Assembly (NCBI RefSeq): GCF_039592695.1
Contig: NZ_JBBUTK010000002.1
Span: 806,001 to 870,000 of the forward strand
Reading direction: 5' to 3'
From: Flagellimonas_A sp039592695
GTDB lineage: Bacteria > Bacteroidota > Bacteroidia > Flavobacteriales > Flavobacteriaceae
Length of the DNA stretch: 64,000 nt
This document shows positions 39,007-47,516 of the stretch, in pieces. Below the pieces are notes generated by a model. The model was not told the origin of the DNA. It did no database searches and worked only from the letters and a program-made list of their open reading frames with translations. The position numbers were made by a program, and so were the translations under genes. Positions within the stretch are counted from its first letter, which is position 1. Each line of letters opens with the position of its first letter.

Positions 39007-39681
39007 ATGAAATCGATAATTACCTTTTGCTTAGCTTTTATTTCTTTGGCAACTTATGCCCAGAGAACCATTGATAAAGAGGTTGGAGAGTTTACTGAGA
39101 TCAAAGTATTTGACCTTATCGAGGTGAACTTGATACAATCTGATGAAAACAAAATTTTGATCAAGGGATGGAATGTTGATGATATCAAATGGGTGAACAA
39201 AGACGGTACGCTGAAACTGCGAATGGAACTGGACAAGAAGTTTCAAGGAGAAGATACCTTCATTGAGGTATATTACACGAAACTGAATGTCATCGATGGT
39301 AACGAAGGGGCGAAAATCACCTGTAACGAAATGGTGCAAAAAGATAGAATCGAGTTACGGGCACAAGAAGGTGCGCAAATCAGAATCGGAATGGATGTGG
39401 AGTATGCCGAAATTCGTGCGGTAACGGGTGGTATCATTGAAGCCTCAGGTTTGGCCGAAAACCAGTCCATAGTTTTGAACACAGGAGGCATTTTTGAGGG
39501 GCGTGATCTGCGCACCTCAACATCTGATGTCAAGATTTCAGCAGGTGGGGAAGCCGAGGTTTTTGCATCAGAACGGGTGGATATCAATGTGAAAGCAGGA
39601 GGCGATGTAGTGGTATACGGCAATCCCAAAGAAGTCAATAAGAGCACATTTGTTGGGGGTAGGGTAAGAATAGTGGATTAA
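39007..39681 (+). CDS. GIN-domain (DUF2807) secreted protein
   Basis: 224 residues with a signal peptide ending ATYAQ. The rest is a run of short beta repeats (FTEIKVFDLIEVNLIQSDEN, NEGAKITCNEMVQKDRIELR, VDINVKAGGDVVVYGNPKEV) as in DUF2807/GIN-domain envelope proteins. A second, more distant member is encoded at 26214. No lipobox Cys, so it is likely free in the periplasm or at the outer membrane. No known activity. Convergent with the next gene across a shared terminator. Confidence 0.85.
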   Translation: MKSIITFCLAFISLATYAQRTIDKEVGEFTEIKVFDLIEVNLIQSDENKILIKGWNVDDIKWVNKDGTLKLRMELDKKFQGEDTFIEVYYTKLNVIDGNEGAKITCNEMVQKDRIELRAQEGAQIRIGMDVEYAEIRAVTGGIIEASGLAENQSIVLNTGGIFEGRDLRTSTSDVKISAGGEAEVFASERVDINVKAGGDVVVYGNPKEVNKSTFVGGRVRIVD

Positions 39682-39698
39682 AACCAAACTCAGACCAA

Positions 39699-39737
39699 AG
39701 AATAAGCCCCAACAGAATTGTTGGGGCTTATTCTTTT
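39699..39737. terminator. Bidirectional terminator
   Basis: AGAATAAGCCCCAAC / GTTGGGGCTTATTCT: a perfect stem of 15 bases, 6-base loop, then TTTTT on the plus strand. Serves convergent genes on both strands. Confidence 0.9.
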
Positions 39738-39757
39738 TAGAACGTATCTACAAAAAT

Positions 39758-40195
39758 CTATTTCTTGAAAATATATCGTGTGATGAAGATACCTTGGTTA
39801 TCACCTTTTCCAGCACTTTCAACAGCACTGGTCACAAATTCAAGACTCCATCCATCGGCAATCATGGCATTGATCATTGAGGTGATCAGCGCATCGTTTG
39901 CAGCAATGTTCTGAAAACGGATGCCTCCTAGATTGAAAAAGTTCAATAATTTGGTTTCTTCGAAATTTTTGACTCTGATTTCACTACGATCTGATTTGTT
40001 TCGCGTGTTGTCTTCTTCGGTCTGAACACTGGTAAATTCTTTGTAGTCTTTGTCTTCAAGAGCGTTGATAATTCGAGAACGCCCCAATCCGTTGGGTACG
40101 ATTGATTCGACGCTGGTGATGACCTTGTACTGTTGAGCAGTCACTTCGATGGTTCCCACAATCGCCAAAAGGGCGATAAAAATGATTTTTTTCAT
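39758..40195 (-). CDS. Small secreted protein of unknown function
   Basis: 145 residues. MKKIIFIALLAIVGTIEVTAQQYK is a signal peptide; the mature protein is about 125 residues with GLGRSRIINALEDKDYKEFT, KNFEETKLLNFFNLGGIRFQ and ITSMINAMIADGWSLEFVTS. I do not recognise a family. ATG 40195 is chosen because the 51 codons that could precede it show no coding character. It shares a promoter region with rsgA on the opposite strand. Confidence 0.8.
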   Translation of the reverse strand: MKKIIFIALLAIVGTIEVTAQQYKVITSVESIVPNGLGRSRIINALEDKDYKEFTSVQTEEDNTRNKSDRSEIRVKNFEETKLLNFFNLGGIRFQNIAANDALITSMINAMIADGWSLEFVTSAVESAGKGDNQGIFITRYIFKK

Positions 40196-40301
40196 AATTG
40201 ATTCGTGTTTGATGTTATGACAGGCCAATGTTAAAACGAATTTGTAAGAAAAGAAAATTGTTTCTTTGCTATTGTATGAATTGTTATCAACATTGTGCTT
40301 G

Positions 40302-41249
40302 ATGCAGGGAACCGTGTATAAATCCACCGGAAGCTGGTACACCGTCAAATCGCTCGATGGCGATTTTTATGAGTGTCGCATCAAGGGCAAGTTTCGGATA
40401 AAGGGCATAAAGAGTACAAATCCGATTGCTGTGGGAGATGAAGTGGTTTTTGATTTGGAAACCATAGGGGATGAGACCGTTGGTATTATTTCAAAAATCA
40501 AGAAGCGAAAAAATTATATTGTAAGAAAATCGGTCAAGCTCTCGAAACAAGTGCATATCATTGCTGCCAATCTTGACCAAGTTTTTTTGATGGTGACCCT
40601 GAACAATCCGACCACCTATACAAGTTTTATCGACCGCTTTTTGGTGACTGCGGAAGCCTATGAAATTCCAGCCATTTTGTTGTTCAATAAAATGGATTCG
40701 TATGATGAGGATGAAATGGTCGAAGTAGATTATCTCATGAAATTGTACGCTTCAATTGGGTACAAAGCCATAGGCATATCGGCGAAAAATGGCGAAAATA
40801 TTGAACAAGTCAAAGATTTGATGCAGGATAAAACGAGCATGTTCTCAGGCAACTCGGGCGTGGGCAAGTCAACTTTGGTCAATGCTCTGGAATCGGGCCT
40901 GCAACTGAAAACTGCCGAGATTTCAGAACAACATCTGCAGGGCCAGCATACAACGACCTTTGCCGAAATGTATGATCTGTCTTTTGGGGCAAAGATTATT
41001 GATACCCCGGGTATTCGTGGTTTTGGTATCGTTGACATGGATAAAGATGAGTTGGGTGATTATTTTCCCGAGTTTTTTGAGTTGAAATCCGAGTGCAAGT
41101 TCAATAATTGTCTGCATTTAGATGAGCCCAAATGTGCCGTAAAGCAATCGTTGGAAGATAATGAAGTGGCTTGGAGCCGATATCGAAGCTATGTACAGAT
41201 GTTGGAAGAAGATGTTGAACAAACCTACCGAAGAGACGATTATGAATAA
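40302..41249 (+). CDS. rsgA: Ribosome small-subunit-dependent GTPase RsgA
   Basis: 315 residues. N-terminal OB fold (QGTVYKSTGSWYTVKSLDGD), then a circularly permuted GTPase: G4 LLFNKMD near 126, G5 SAKNGEN near 164, G1 FSGNSGVGKSTLVNAL near 183, G3 DTPGIRGFG near 230, and zinc-binding C-terminal part CKFNNCLHLDEPKCAVKQ near 266. It helps finish 30S ribosome assembly. ATG 40302 is used; an upstream TTG-type extension reads LLYELLSTLC and is not family-like. Confidence 0.95.
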   Translation: MQGTVYKSTGSWYTVKSLDGDFYECRIKGKFRIKGIKSTNPIAVGDEVVFDLETIGDETVGIISKIKKRKNYIVRKSVKLSKQVHIIAANLDQVFLMVTLNNPTTYTSFIDRFLVTAEAYEIPAILLFNKMDSYDEDEMVEVDYLMKLYASIGYKAIGISAKNGENIEQVKDLMQDKTSMFSGNSGVGKSTLVNALESGLQLKTAEISEQHLQGQHTTTFAEMYDLSFGAKIIDTPGIRGFGIVDMDKDELGDYFPEFFELKSECKFNNCLHLDEPKCAVKQSLEDNEVAWSRYRSYVQMLEEDVEQTYRRDDYE

Positions 41250-41261
41250 TGTGTACGGGCC

Positions 41262-41714
41262 ATGAGGGCAATGATTCAAAGGGTCTCAAAAGCAAGTGTC
41301 ACGGTCAAGGGCAAAACAGTTTCCCAAATAGGCCATGGATTGCTTATTTTACTGGGAATTGAAAATGATGATAATAAAGCGGATATTGAATGGCTGTCAA
41401 AAAAAATTGTGAACCTTCGCATTTTCAATGATAAAGAAGGCGTGATGAACTGTTCGATTTTAGATGAGGATGGGGAAGCCATCGTGGTCAGTCAATTTAC
41501 CTTGCATGCCTCGACCAAAAAAGGAAACCGTCCTTCCTATATCAAAGCCGCAAAACCTGAAACGGCCATTCCGTTGTACGAAAGTTTAGTGCAACGACTT
41601 GAAATGGATTTGGGCAAACCGGTCGGTACCGGCATCTTCGGAGCTGACATGAAAGTGGAACTGCTGAATGATGGCCCTGTGACAATAATTATTGACACTA
41701 AAAATAGGGAATGA
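41262..41714 (+). CDS. dtd: D-aminoacyl-tRNA deacylase
   Basis: 150 residues. It removes D-amino acids wrongly loaded on tRNA. MRAMIQRVSKASVTVKGKTV is the usual start, SQFTLHASTKKGNRPSYIKA near 77 holds the SQxT active-site motif, and GTGIFGADMKVELLNDGPVT near 122 the second motif (GxxP-type region altered but in place). It follows rsgA by 12 bases in the same direction, so the two are probably co-transcribed. Confidence 0.95.
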   Translation: MRAMIQRVSKASVTVKGKTVSQIGHGLLILLGIENDDNKADIEWLSKKIVNLRIFNDKEGVMNCSILDEDGEAIVVSQFTLHASTKKGNRPSYIKAAKPETAIPLYESLVQRLEMDLGKPVGTGIFGADMKVELLNDGPVTIIIDTKNRE

Positions 41715-41731
41715 TACATTTTGTCGATTTT

Positions 41732-41765
41732 TTTGCCTCTTCTTGTAAGAAACCCTACATTTTTG
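41732..41765 (+). promoter_or_regulatory. Promoter of the DUF3857 genes
   Basis: TTTG (41732-41735), 20 bases, TACATTTTTG (41756-41765). Close to TTTG-N19-TAnnTTTG, about 30 bases before ATG 41795. Confidence 0.5.
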
Positions 41766-41794
41766 CCGTTTAAAAGCGAAACCTAAATCAATAC

Positions 41795-43696
41795 ATGCGT
41801 TTTTTTACCCTCCTATTGACTGTTATTGTTTACGGCCAATTATTATCACAAGAGCTTGCGCTAAATTATGGTAGTATTCCACCTCAACTTTTAGAAAACG
41901 CAGATGCGATTGTTCGATTGGATGAAAAGGAAGTAGTTATTGACTCCTACAGGTCAATGAAGGTAACCCATAACCGTATAGTCACAGTGTTGAACGAATC
42001 AGGTAAAAAGTATATACATGCTTATGCCTTTTATGACAATGAAATAAAAATAAGCGGCTTAAGTGTCATAGTTTATGACGCCAAAGGAAAAGAAATAGAC
42101 AAGTTCAAAGAACGTGATTTTTTAGACCAAAGTGCCACTGGCAGTAGTACATTGTATTCCGACAGCCGGGTTAAGTATCTAAGATACACACCAATAGAGT
42201 ATCCTTACACAGTGGTCTTCAGTAAATCATACCTGTCATCAGATACAGCATTTATTCCCAGCGGTAATTTTTTGGATGGTTATCGTGTGAGCACTAAAAA
42301 AAGCAGTTATACTTTGAGTGTAAATTGTGATGTTCCTTTTAGACACAAAGAAGAGCATTTGAAAGAGTTTGGTGTGCAAAGCAAAAAAATGCCAAAGAAG
42401 TTCCATTATTATGCAGAAAATTTAAAGGCTGTTGAGAAAGAACCATATGCCTATGGTTTTAGGGATTTTGCACCACAAGTAAAGTTTGTACTAGAAAAGT
42501 TTCATCTTAAAGGTGTAGATGGTAAGGCAAAAAATTGGAAAGAATTTGGTAAATGGATTTATGAGAGCCTACTTGTTGATCAAGACATATTAAATGAAGC
42601 AGCTAAAGCTAATGCTAGAAAATTGGTATGGGGTGTCAAAAATCCTGTTGAAAAAGTTAAGAAAGTATATGAATACGTACAAAACAATACCCGTTACGTC
42701 AGTGTACAGCTGGGTATCGGTGGATGGAAGCCCATAAGCGCACAAGAAGTTGATAATGTAAAGTATGGTGATTGCAAGGGTCTTACAAACTATACCAAAG
42801 CCCTACTGAAAGAAGTGGGCATAGATTCATATTATACCATAGTTTATGGTGATACACAAAAACGTGATTTAGATCCAGATTTTCCCGCACTTCAAGGAAA
42901 CCATGTATTTCTCAATGTTCCTTTGGAAAATGAATCGATATGGCTTGAATGTACCGATCAGCAAGTGCCAGTAAATTATTTGGGAACTTTTACAGATGAC
43001 CGCTATGTTCTAAAAGTCACGCCCAATGGAGGTGAGCTTGTGAAATCAAAAAAATATTCAGAACAAGATAGCAGACAATCGACAAGCGCATCAATTTCGA
43101 TTGATCGATTAGGAAAAATATCTGCAGAAGTAAATATTATATCTACAGGTGTACAGTACAATCAAAAGTATAGATTGGTAAATCAGACATATCAGGAGCA
43201 AGAAGAACATTATAAAGACCATTGGGATTATGTGAATAATATGCAGATTGATGACATCGACATTGTAAATGATAGAGATACCATAGCCCTGCAAGAAAAG
43301 ATAGCAGTTTCTACAGAAAACTATGTTTCTTTTGCTGGTGAAAATTGGTTGTTTACACCCAATATGTTCAATCGAAATTTATATGTACCCAAAAGAGTTA
43401 GAGACAGAAATAGAGAGGTGGTGGTTCAGAGAGGGTATATGGATAAAGATGATTTTGTTATCAAATTACCTGAAGGGTATAGAATAGAGGCCTTATTGTC
43501 AGCCGTTGATATTTTAACCGATTTTGGCGAATATCAGATAAACATGGAAAAGATATCTGAGACCGAGTATCGGTATTCTAGAAGATTGTTGTTAAAAGCG
43601 GGTAAATATCCGAAAGAACGCTATGACGAGTTTCGTGATTTCAAGAAAAAAATAGCTAGAAATGACAATTCCAAAATTATACTGACCAAAACATAA
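41795..43696 (+). CDS. DUF3857 / transglutaminase-like periplasmic protein
   Basis: 633 residues with a short signal (MRFFTLLLTVIVYGQLLSQ). Residues about 45-200 are a DUF3857 domain, and a transglutaminase-like core follows with the catalytic Cys in DNVKYGDCKGLTNYTKALLK near 330 and a later His in LQGNHVFLN near 370. A beta-rich C-terminal domain follows. Role unknown; such proteins are common in Bacteroidota and often come in tandem. The next gene codes a relative 3 bases downstream. The pair reads visibly A/T-richer than its neighbours. Confidence 0.85.
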   Translation: MRFFTLLLTVIVYGQLLSQELALNYGSIPPQLLENADAIVRLDEKEVVIDSYRSMKVTHNRIVTVLNESGKKYIHAYAFYDNEIKISGLSVIVYDAKGKEIDKFKERDFLDQSATGSSTLYSDSRVKYLRYTPIEYPYTVVFSKSYLSSDTAFIPSGNFLDGYRVSTKKSSYTLSVNCDVPFRHKEEHLKEFGVQSKKMPKKFHYYAENLKAVEKEPYAYGFRDFAPQVKFVLEKFHLKGVDGKAKNWKEFGKWIYESLLVDQDILNEAAKANARKLVWGVKNPVEKVKKVYEYVQNNTRYVSVQLGIGGWKPISAQEVDNVKYGDCKGLTNYTKALLKEVGIDSYYTIVYGDTQKRDLDPDFPALQGNHVFLNVPLENESIWLECTDQQVPVNYLGTFTDDRYVLKVTPNGGELVKSKKYSEQDSRQSTSASISIDRLGKISAEVNIISTGVQYNQKYRLVNQTYQEQEEHYKDHWDYVNNMQIDDIDIVNDRDTIALQEKIAVSTENYVSFAGENWLFTPNMFNRNLYVPKRVRDRNREVVVQRGYMDKDDFVIKLPEGYRIEALLSAVDILTDFGEYQINMEKISETEYRYSRRLLLKAGKYPKERYDEFRDFKKKIARNDNSKIILTKT

Positions 43697-43699
43697 CCA

Positions 43700-45721
43700 T
43701 TGATGAGAGTAAGAATACTTCTATTAGTTTTTTTATATGCGGTTATATTAACTGCTCAAGAAAAGAGTTTCAAGTTTGGAAAGGTGTCAAAAGCTGAGGT
43801 TGAACAAGCACAGCACCCGATTGAAAAAGATGCCGAAGCTGCAATTTTGTACAAAAAGGAAAGGGTGTTTTATGAATATATTGCCGATGATGGTTTTAAG
43901 ACTGTCCGCGATGTCCAATATCGAATAAAAATTTACAATAAATCAGGACTAGGCTGGGGGACCATTGAAATACCTCTTTATAAAAATGAAAATGGTGAAG
44001 AACGCATTTCACAAATTAAAGCGTATACCTATAACATGGTCAATGGTAAAGTCGAAGAAACGAAACTTAAGAAAGATGGAATCTTCGATGGAGACGTTAA
44101 CAAATACCGAAACAAAACCTCCATAGTTATGCCCGAAATTAAGGAAGGTAGCGTAATAGATGTTGAATACAGGATTACCTCAGACTTTTCAAGTTATATC
44201 GATGATTTTCAATTTCAATATGGCATTCCTGTAGATGTAGTTAATGTAAAGGTCGAGATTCCCCAATATTTTTTCTTTAAGCGTTTTGGTAAGGGCTTTT
44301 TCCCGATAGATATTAAACAATATAAAAAACATAGAACGATTTCAGTGACTTACAAAACTGAGAACAAAGGTCAATATGCCGGTAGCGGGCGTAGAACAAA
44401 AACAGGAGCTTTAGAGTTTTCAGAAAATGTTTATGAGGTAAATACCAGTAATATTCCCTCGCTAAAAGAAGCAGATTATACTGATAATATCAACAATTAT
44501 CGTAGTGCTTTGAAATTTGAATTGGCCTCAACACAATTTCCGAATAGTCTATATAAAAATTATAGTGTGAGTTGGGATGATGTTGCAGAATCCATATACA
44601 AATACGATGACTTTGGTGGAGAACTCAAGAAAGAAAAGGTAATAAGAGACATTGTAGATCAACTTGGGGCCGAAAACGAAGATAGAGAGATCCTTGCTGA
44701 AAAAATATTTGAATATGTTAAGGGCAGGATGACATGGAATGGATATTATAGCTATGCATGCGAGAATGGTATCAAAAAGGCCTTTAATGAGAAAAAAGGT
44801 AATGTTGCCGACATTAATATAATGCTGACCGTCATGCTCCGTTATGCAGGTTTTAATGCCAATCCTGTTCTTGTTAGCACTAAATCACATGGTATACCAT
44901 TATTCCCGACTAATGAGGGATTTAACTATATCATATCAGCAATTGAAAATAGTGATGGCACATATATGCTACTTGATGCTACTGAAAAAATGGCCCCGAT
45001 GGGTATACTGCCCGTAAGAGCTTTAAATTGGAAAGGAAGACTGGTAAGAGATGATGGCACCTCTGCTGAAATAGATTTGACTCCAAGAAAACCTGCAAAA
45101 AAAATGATACTTATGAATGCCAATCTATTTGAAGATGGTTCTGTCGAAGGCAAAATGCGTACCCAGCTTACGGCAAGCTTGGCATTTGACTATCGTGAAG
45201 CTCATAAAGATGAGTCTCTAGAAGATATTGTAGAAGGTATGGAAACCCGCTATCTTGAGATGGAAGTGGACAATATGGAAATCAAAAATCAACAAGAATG
45301 TTATAAACCATTGGAAGAGTCTTGTTCATTTGTGAAAGAAAACCAAATCGAGATGATTTCTGGGAAATTATACTTTAAACCAGCTCTTTTTCTCACAATA
45401 AACGAAAACCCCTTTAAGATGGAAAAAAGGGATTATCCAGTAGATTTTAAATTTCCTCAAACACAAGATTTGACCATCAATTTCAAGATTCCAGAAAACT
45501 ATAAAATAGAATCAATTCCTGAAAGTACAGCGATTGGTCTTCCAGATGACATGGGTGTTTTTAGATATACAATCAAACAAAATGGCAGCTTCTTGCACTT
45601 AAAAAGTAAAATCAATATTAATGCCGGTATAGTACCACCGATTTATTACAAAACCCTAAAGGAATTTTACAATCAAATTATTGTAAAACAGTCAGAAAGA
45701 GTAGTTTTGACAAAAGCTTGA
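43700..45721 (+). CDS. DUF3857 domain protein, second copy
   Basis: 673 residues with a signal peptide (MMRVRILLLVFLYAVILTAQ). DUF3857-like region at about 40-230 (YRIKIYNKSGLGWGTIEIPL, MPEIKEGSVIDVEYRITSDF) and a transglutaminase-like region about 320-420, in which the usual Cys position reads NEKKGNVADINIMLTVMLRY: GDC is replaced by GNV, so it is probably inactive as an enzyme. It then has a beta-rich C-terminal domain (RDYPVDFKFPQTQDLTINFK). It likely works with the product of the preceding gene, which keeps the Cys. Confidence 0.82.
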   Translation: MMRVRILLLVFLYAVILTAQEKSFKFGKVSKAEVEQAQHPIEKDAEAAILYKKERVFYEYIADDGFKTVRDVQYRIKIYNKSGLGWGTIEIPLYKNENGEERISQIKAYTYNMVNGKVEETKLKKDGIFDGDVNKYRNKTSIVMPEIKEGSVIDVEYRITSDFSSYIDDFQFQYGIPVDVVNVKVEIPQYFFFKRFGKGFFPIDIKQYKKHRTISVTYKTENKGQYAGSGRRTKTGALEFSENVYEVNTSNIPSLKEADYTDNINNYRSALKFELASTQFPNSLYKNYSVSWDDVAESIYKYDDFGGELKKEKVIRDIVDQLGAENEDREILAEKIFEYVKGRMTWNGYYSYACENGIKKAFNEKKGNVADINIMLTVMLRYAGFNANPVLVSTKSHGIPLFPTNEGFNYIISAIENSDGTYMLLDATEKMAPMGILPVRALNWKGRLVRDDGTSAEIDLTPRKPAKKMILMNANLFEDGSVEGKMRTQLTASLAFDYREAHKDESLEDIVEGMETRYLEMEVDNMEIKNQQECYKPLEESCSFVKENQIEMISGKLYFKPALFLTINENPFKMEKRDYPVDFKFPQTQDLTINFKIPENYKIESIPESTAIGLPDDMGVFRYTIKQNGSFLHLKSKININAGIVPPIYYKTLKEFYNQIIVKQSERVVLTKA

Positions 45722-45722
45722 G

Positions 45723-46049
45723 ATGAACATACAAAACGCCCAAAAGGCGGTTGATGAATGGATTCAGAACCATGGGGTGCGCTATTTCAATGAATTGACC
45801 AATATGGCCCAATTGACCGAAGAAGTCGGTGAAGTAGCACGCATCATTGCACGTCGCTACGGCGAACAAAGCGAAAAAGCATCAGATAAAGAGAAGGACT
45901 TGGGTGAAGAATTGGCCGATGTGCTCTTTGTGGTCCTTTGCCTTGCCAACCAAACGGGGGTTGATCTTCAACAAGCCTTTGACAAAAAGTTGCAATTAAA
46001 AGCCAAACGCGACCATGACCGCCACCACAAAAACGAAAAGTTGAAATAA
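45723..46049 (+). CDS. MazG-like nucleotide pyrophosphohydrolase
   Basis: 108 residues, all-helical NTP-PPase fold. LTEEVGEVARIIARRYGEQ near 30 and LGEELADVLFVVLCLANQTG near 60 give the metal-binding ExxE ... ExxD pattern. It probably hydrolyses non-standard nucleoside triphosphates. Short single-domain members like this are common in Bacteroidota. It starts one base after the previous stop, so it may be translated with the DUF3857 genes. Confidence 0.88.
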   Translation: MNIQNAQKAVDEWIQNHGVRYFNELTNMAQLTEEVGEVARIIARRYGEQSEKASDKEKDLGEELADVLFVVLCLANQTGVDLQQAFDKKLQLKAKRDHDRHHKNEKLK

Positions 46050-46051
46050 AA

Positions 46052-46113
46052 ATGGCTCCTTTCCCTAACCAGGGAAAGGCGACCCGACGAACTATCGGGT
46101 CGGAAAGGGTTGT
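46052..46113. repeat. Type A repeat with inner stem before aroA
   Basis: CTTTCCCTAACCAGGGAAAG then GACCCGAC...GTCGG and GGAAAGGG. It keeps an open frame ahead of aroA but probably is not translated. Confidence 0.6.
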
Positions 46114-46155
46114 GTCAAAATGGATTTCTAAAGCTGGTTTATTGTGTGTTTTTCC

Positions 46156-46163
46156 TAGCTTTG
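46156..46163 (+). promoter_or_regulatory. Promoter -7 element of aroA
   Basis: TAGCTTTG fits TAnnTTTG; it lies 24 bases before the TTG at 46187, which supports that start. No good -33 element. Confidence 0.4.
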
Positions 46164-46186
46164 GAACTTTCAAAAAACGAATAGCT

Positions 46187-47443
46187 TTGAAACTCGACCT
46201 TTCCGCACCATCAACTAATAAAATCAAGGCCTCGATTGAAATCACCGGTTCAAAAAGTGAGACCAATCGGTTGTTATTGCTACAGGCATTATATCCAAAC
46301 CTAAAGATTGAAAATAGTTCAAATTCTGACGATGCCCAAGTCATGCAACGCGGATTGAAAACTTCCAATGGGGAAGTCGATATACACCATGCCGGCACTG
46401 CGATGCGGTTTCTGACGGCCTATTTTGCATCACAAGACGGAAAAGAGGTCACTTTGACGGGTTCTAAGCGTATGAAAGAACGCCCCATCAAAATTTTGGT
46501 AGAGGCATTGCAAAGTATGGGCGCAGCTATCAGCTATGTTGCGAACGAAGGCTATCCACCAATAAAAATTAAAGGGAAAAAGCTCGAAAACCATAAAGTT
46601 TCGCTTCCTGCCAATGTGAGCAGCCAGTACATTTCGGCTTTGTTGCTTATCGCGCCAAGCCTCGAAAACGGTCTGGAGTTGAATTTAATGGGTGAAATCA
46701 CTTCGGTACCCTACATTAAAATGACCTTGGGCTTGCTCACGGCGATTGGTGTCGATTCCACATTTGAAGGAAACCAAATTAAAATCCATCCCAAGAAAAA
46801 AATTGAGGACGCTAAGTTGGTGGTCGAATCTGACTGGAGTGCGGCCAGCTATTTTTACAGTCTGGTAGCCCTTTCAGAGGTGGGCAGCGAAATAACGTTG
46901 ACCTCTTACAAAAAAAACTCACTTCAAGGCGATAGCGTCTTGGCAGAGATTTATAAGAATTTTGGTGTTGAAACAACATTTTCGAAAAATTCAATTACTC
47001 TTTTGAAAGTCCACTCTCCAAGTGGGAGAGGGGACTTAGGGAAGAGGGCCTTAAACCTAGATCTTTCAAACGCTCCCGACATTGCCCAAACCATTGCCGT
47101 GACCTGTTTCGGACTGGGATTGGGTTGTCGTCTAACGGGCCTGCACACACTGCCCATTAAAGAAACCGATAGATTGGCCGCCATGAAAACCGAACTTGAA
47201 AAATTTGGGGGCGAAGTTTTTATTGATCATGAGAGTTTGGTGTTGAACCCATCCAAGGACATCAAATCAGAGGTTTCTGTGGATACCTACAACGACCATA
47301 GAATGGCCATGGCCTTCGCTCCGTTAGCCTTAAAAACAGGTTTCAACATCAATGATGCGGGGGTGGTTTCAAAATCCTATCCTGATTTTTGGAAGGATAT
47401 GAAAAGAGTTGGTTTGGGTGTTTCACCCGTCGAACAGAATTAA
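46187..47443 (+). CDS. aroA: 3-phosphoshikimate 1-carboxyvinyltransferase (EPSP synthase)
   Basis: 418 residues from a TTG start. It joins phosphoenolpyruvate to shikimate-3-phosphate. ITGSKSETNRLLLLQAL near 20, HAGTAMRFLTAYFA near 70 (the GTAMR loop), LPANVSSQYISALLL near 142, DWSAASYFYSLVAL near 216, IKETDRLAAMKTELEKFGG near 324, and YNDHRMAMAFAPLAL near 366 are all in place. An open frame continues upstream to an ATG at 46052, but those 45 residues are coded by a repeat and a promoter. Residues SPSGRGDLGKRA near 277 come from a type A repeat inserted in a loop between conserved blocks. Confidence 0.9.
   Translation: MKLDLSAPSTNKIKASIEITGSKSETNRLLLLQALYPNLKIENSSNSDDAQVMQRGLKTSNGEVDIHHAGTAMRFLTAYFASQDGKEVTLTGSKRMKERPIKILVEALQSMGAAISYVANEGYPPIKIKGKKLENHKVSLPANVSSQYISALLLIAPSLENGLELNLMGEITSVPYIKMTLGLLTAIGVDSTFEGNQIKIHPKKKIEDAKLVVESDWSAASYFYSLVALSEVGSEITLTSYKKNSLQGDSVLAEIYKNFGVETTFSKNSITLLKVHSPSGRGDLGKRALNLDLSNAPDIAQTIAVTCFGLGLGCRLTGLHTLPIKETDRLAAMKTELEKFGGEVFIDHESLVLNPSKDIKSEVSVDTYNDHRMAMAFAPLALKTGFNINDAGVVSKSYPDFWKDMKRVGLGVSPVEQN
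47011..47049. repeat. Type A repeat in frame inside aroA
   Basis: CCACTCTCCAAGTGGGAGAG then GGGACTTAGGGAAGAGGG, read as HSPSGRGDLGKRA. Confidence 0.85.
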
Positions 47444-47455
47444 TTGCCCATTTAC

Positions 47456-47487
47456 TTGACATCCCCTAGTGGCAGATTGTATATTTG
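47456..47487 (+). promoter_or_regulatory. Promoter of queA
   Basis: TTG (47456-47458), 21 bases, TATATTTG (47480-47487, exact -7 match), 29 bases before ATG 47517. Confidence 0.6.
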
Positions 47488-47516
47488 CGGTCTTTTAAAA
47501 ATATCCTAGAAAACCT

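Noticed and set aside
45844..46398. 184-codon open frame on the minus strand over the MazG-like gene and aroA
   Set aside because: Runs across two real genes and a repeat; no protein-like features.
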